Origin: Akkermansia muciniphila
Lineage (GTDB): Bacteria > Verrucomicrobiota > Verrucomicrobiia > Methylacidiphilales > CAMAQI01
Direction: 5' to 3'
Assembly (NCBI GenBank): GCA_945883905.1
Contig: CAMCYL010000016.1
Coordinates: forward strand, 1 to 40,336
DNA length: 40,336 nucleotides
Shown here: one piece after another, positions 40,198-40,336 of the stretch
How positions within the stretch are numbered: position 1 is the first letter of the stretch
Layout of the letters: each line of letters starts with the position of its first letter
The notes under the pieces: generated by a model
The model's database searches: none
Told to the model about the DNA's origin: nothing
What the model saw: only the letters and a program-made list of their open reading frames with translations
Translations under genes and position numbers: made by a program

Positions 40198-40336
40198 TTA
40201 ATTAAAACTATAGCCACATGAAGTAAACCAACCGACAGCGTCTTGTGGTGTGACTTGGTTGAGGGCATGACCGATGGCTTGAAGAAGTGTTTCTTGAGTC
40301 CGCGCCTTTGTCGCCCGAAGTGAGGCTTTCACTTTG
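40198..40336 (-). mobile_element. IS630-type transposase, C-terminal end (cut by the window edge)
   Basis: The minus strand encodes about 46 residues ending SFN-stop at 40198-40200. Motifs such as RATKARTQETLLQAIGHAL, then VTPQDAVGWFTSCGYS, match the C-terminus of IS630-family transposases, DDE enzymes that insert at TA dinucleotides. The rest lies beyond the window. The 31 bases from 40167 to 40197 (GCCCATTAGCCTGATAGC and onward) probably include the insertion-sequence terminal repeat, which cannot be confirmed without the other end. Confidence 0.78.

Noticed and set aside
1-40336. CRISPR array, tRNA or rRNA genes
   Set aside because: No regularly spaced direct repeats, cloverleaf or rRNA sequence was recognised on either strand.

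Overview
The window looks like chromosome of a Gram-negative bacterium of the Planctomycetes-Verrucomicrobia-Chlamydiae group, most likely a verrucomicrobial lineage. This is an inference from gene content: outer-membrane machinery (BamD, LptE, two TolC-type channels, a beta-barrel protein), a long purF of the type seen in Bacteroidetes-like lineages, a divergent dxs, a nucleoredoxin-like periplasmic thioredoxin and a SUMF1-domain membrane protein. Base composition is moderate, with A/T-rich codons. No rRNA, tRNA or CRISPR array was seen.

Layout. 1-555: a foldback repeat. 647-4168: a SUMF1-domain protein, a decayed minus-strand gene, a shortened SGNH hydrolase and a sugar isomerase-like TIM barrel. 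4219-8507 (minus): SPC-type metal ATPase, acylphosphatase and a DeaD-like RNA helicase, tightly packed. 8646-9959: a small protein overlapping a nucleotidyltransferase in another frame, then a phosphodiesterase. 10095-10702 (minus): an AbrB-type antitoxin/Doc toxin pair. 10944-14238 (minus): glycosyltransferase, PAP2 phosphatase, LysM-NlpC/P60 hydrolase and an unknown protein. 14314-18834: Nramp-like transporter, dxs and a GT4 glycosyltransferase. 19008-20222 (minus): an alpha-oxoamine synthase. 20324-28051: two tandem TolC-like channels, hpf, maf, a thioredoxin, holA, a barrel protein and rnc. 28158-32807: a small unknown protein, purL and purF. 33169-38563 (minus): bamD, lptE, a TPR protein, a DCC-family protein, then gyrA from its own promoter. 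38671-38757: SRP RNA on the plus strand. 38811-40336: a second full foldback copy, a DinJ/YafQ-type toxin-antitoxin pair and the end of an IS630-type transposase.

The most unusual item is a family of long inverted-repeat (foldback) elements, with copies at 1-555, 32848-33140 and 38811-39406. All share an identical central segment of about 35 bases. The arms pair over about 20 bases in each copy and show paired compensatory changes between copies. A flanking block lies in the left arm of copy 1 but, inverted, in the right arm of copy 2. I know of no described family that matches, but I could not search.

Other points of note: a possible dual-coding overlap at 8800-8873; several genes whose -10 box lies only a few bases before the start codon, suggesting leaderless mRNAs; gyrase A with Met and Pro at the two main quinolone-contact positions; an Nramp-like protein without the canonical metal-site motifs; and a cluster of gene decay at 2131-3190.
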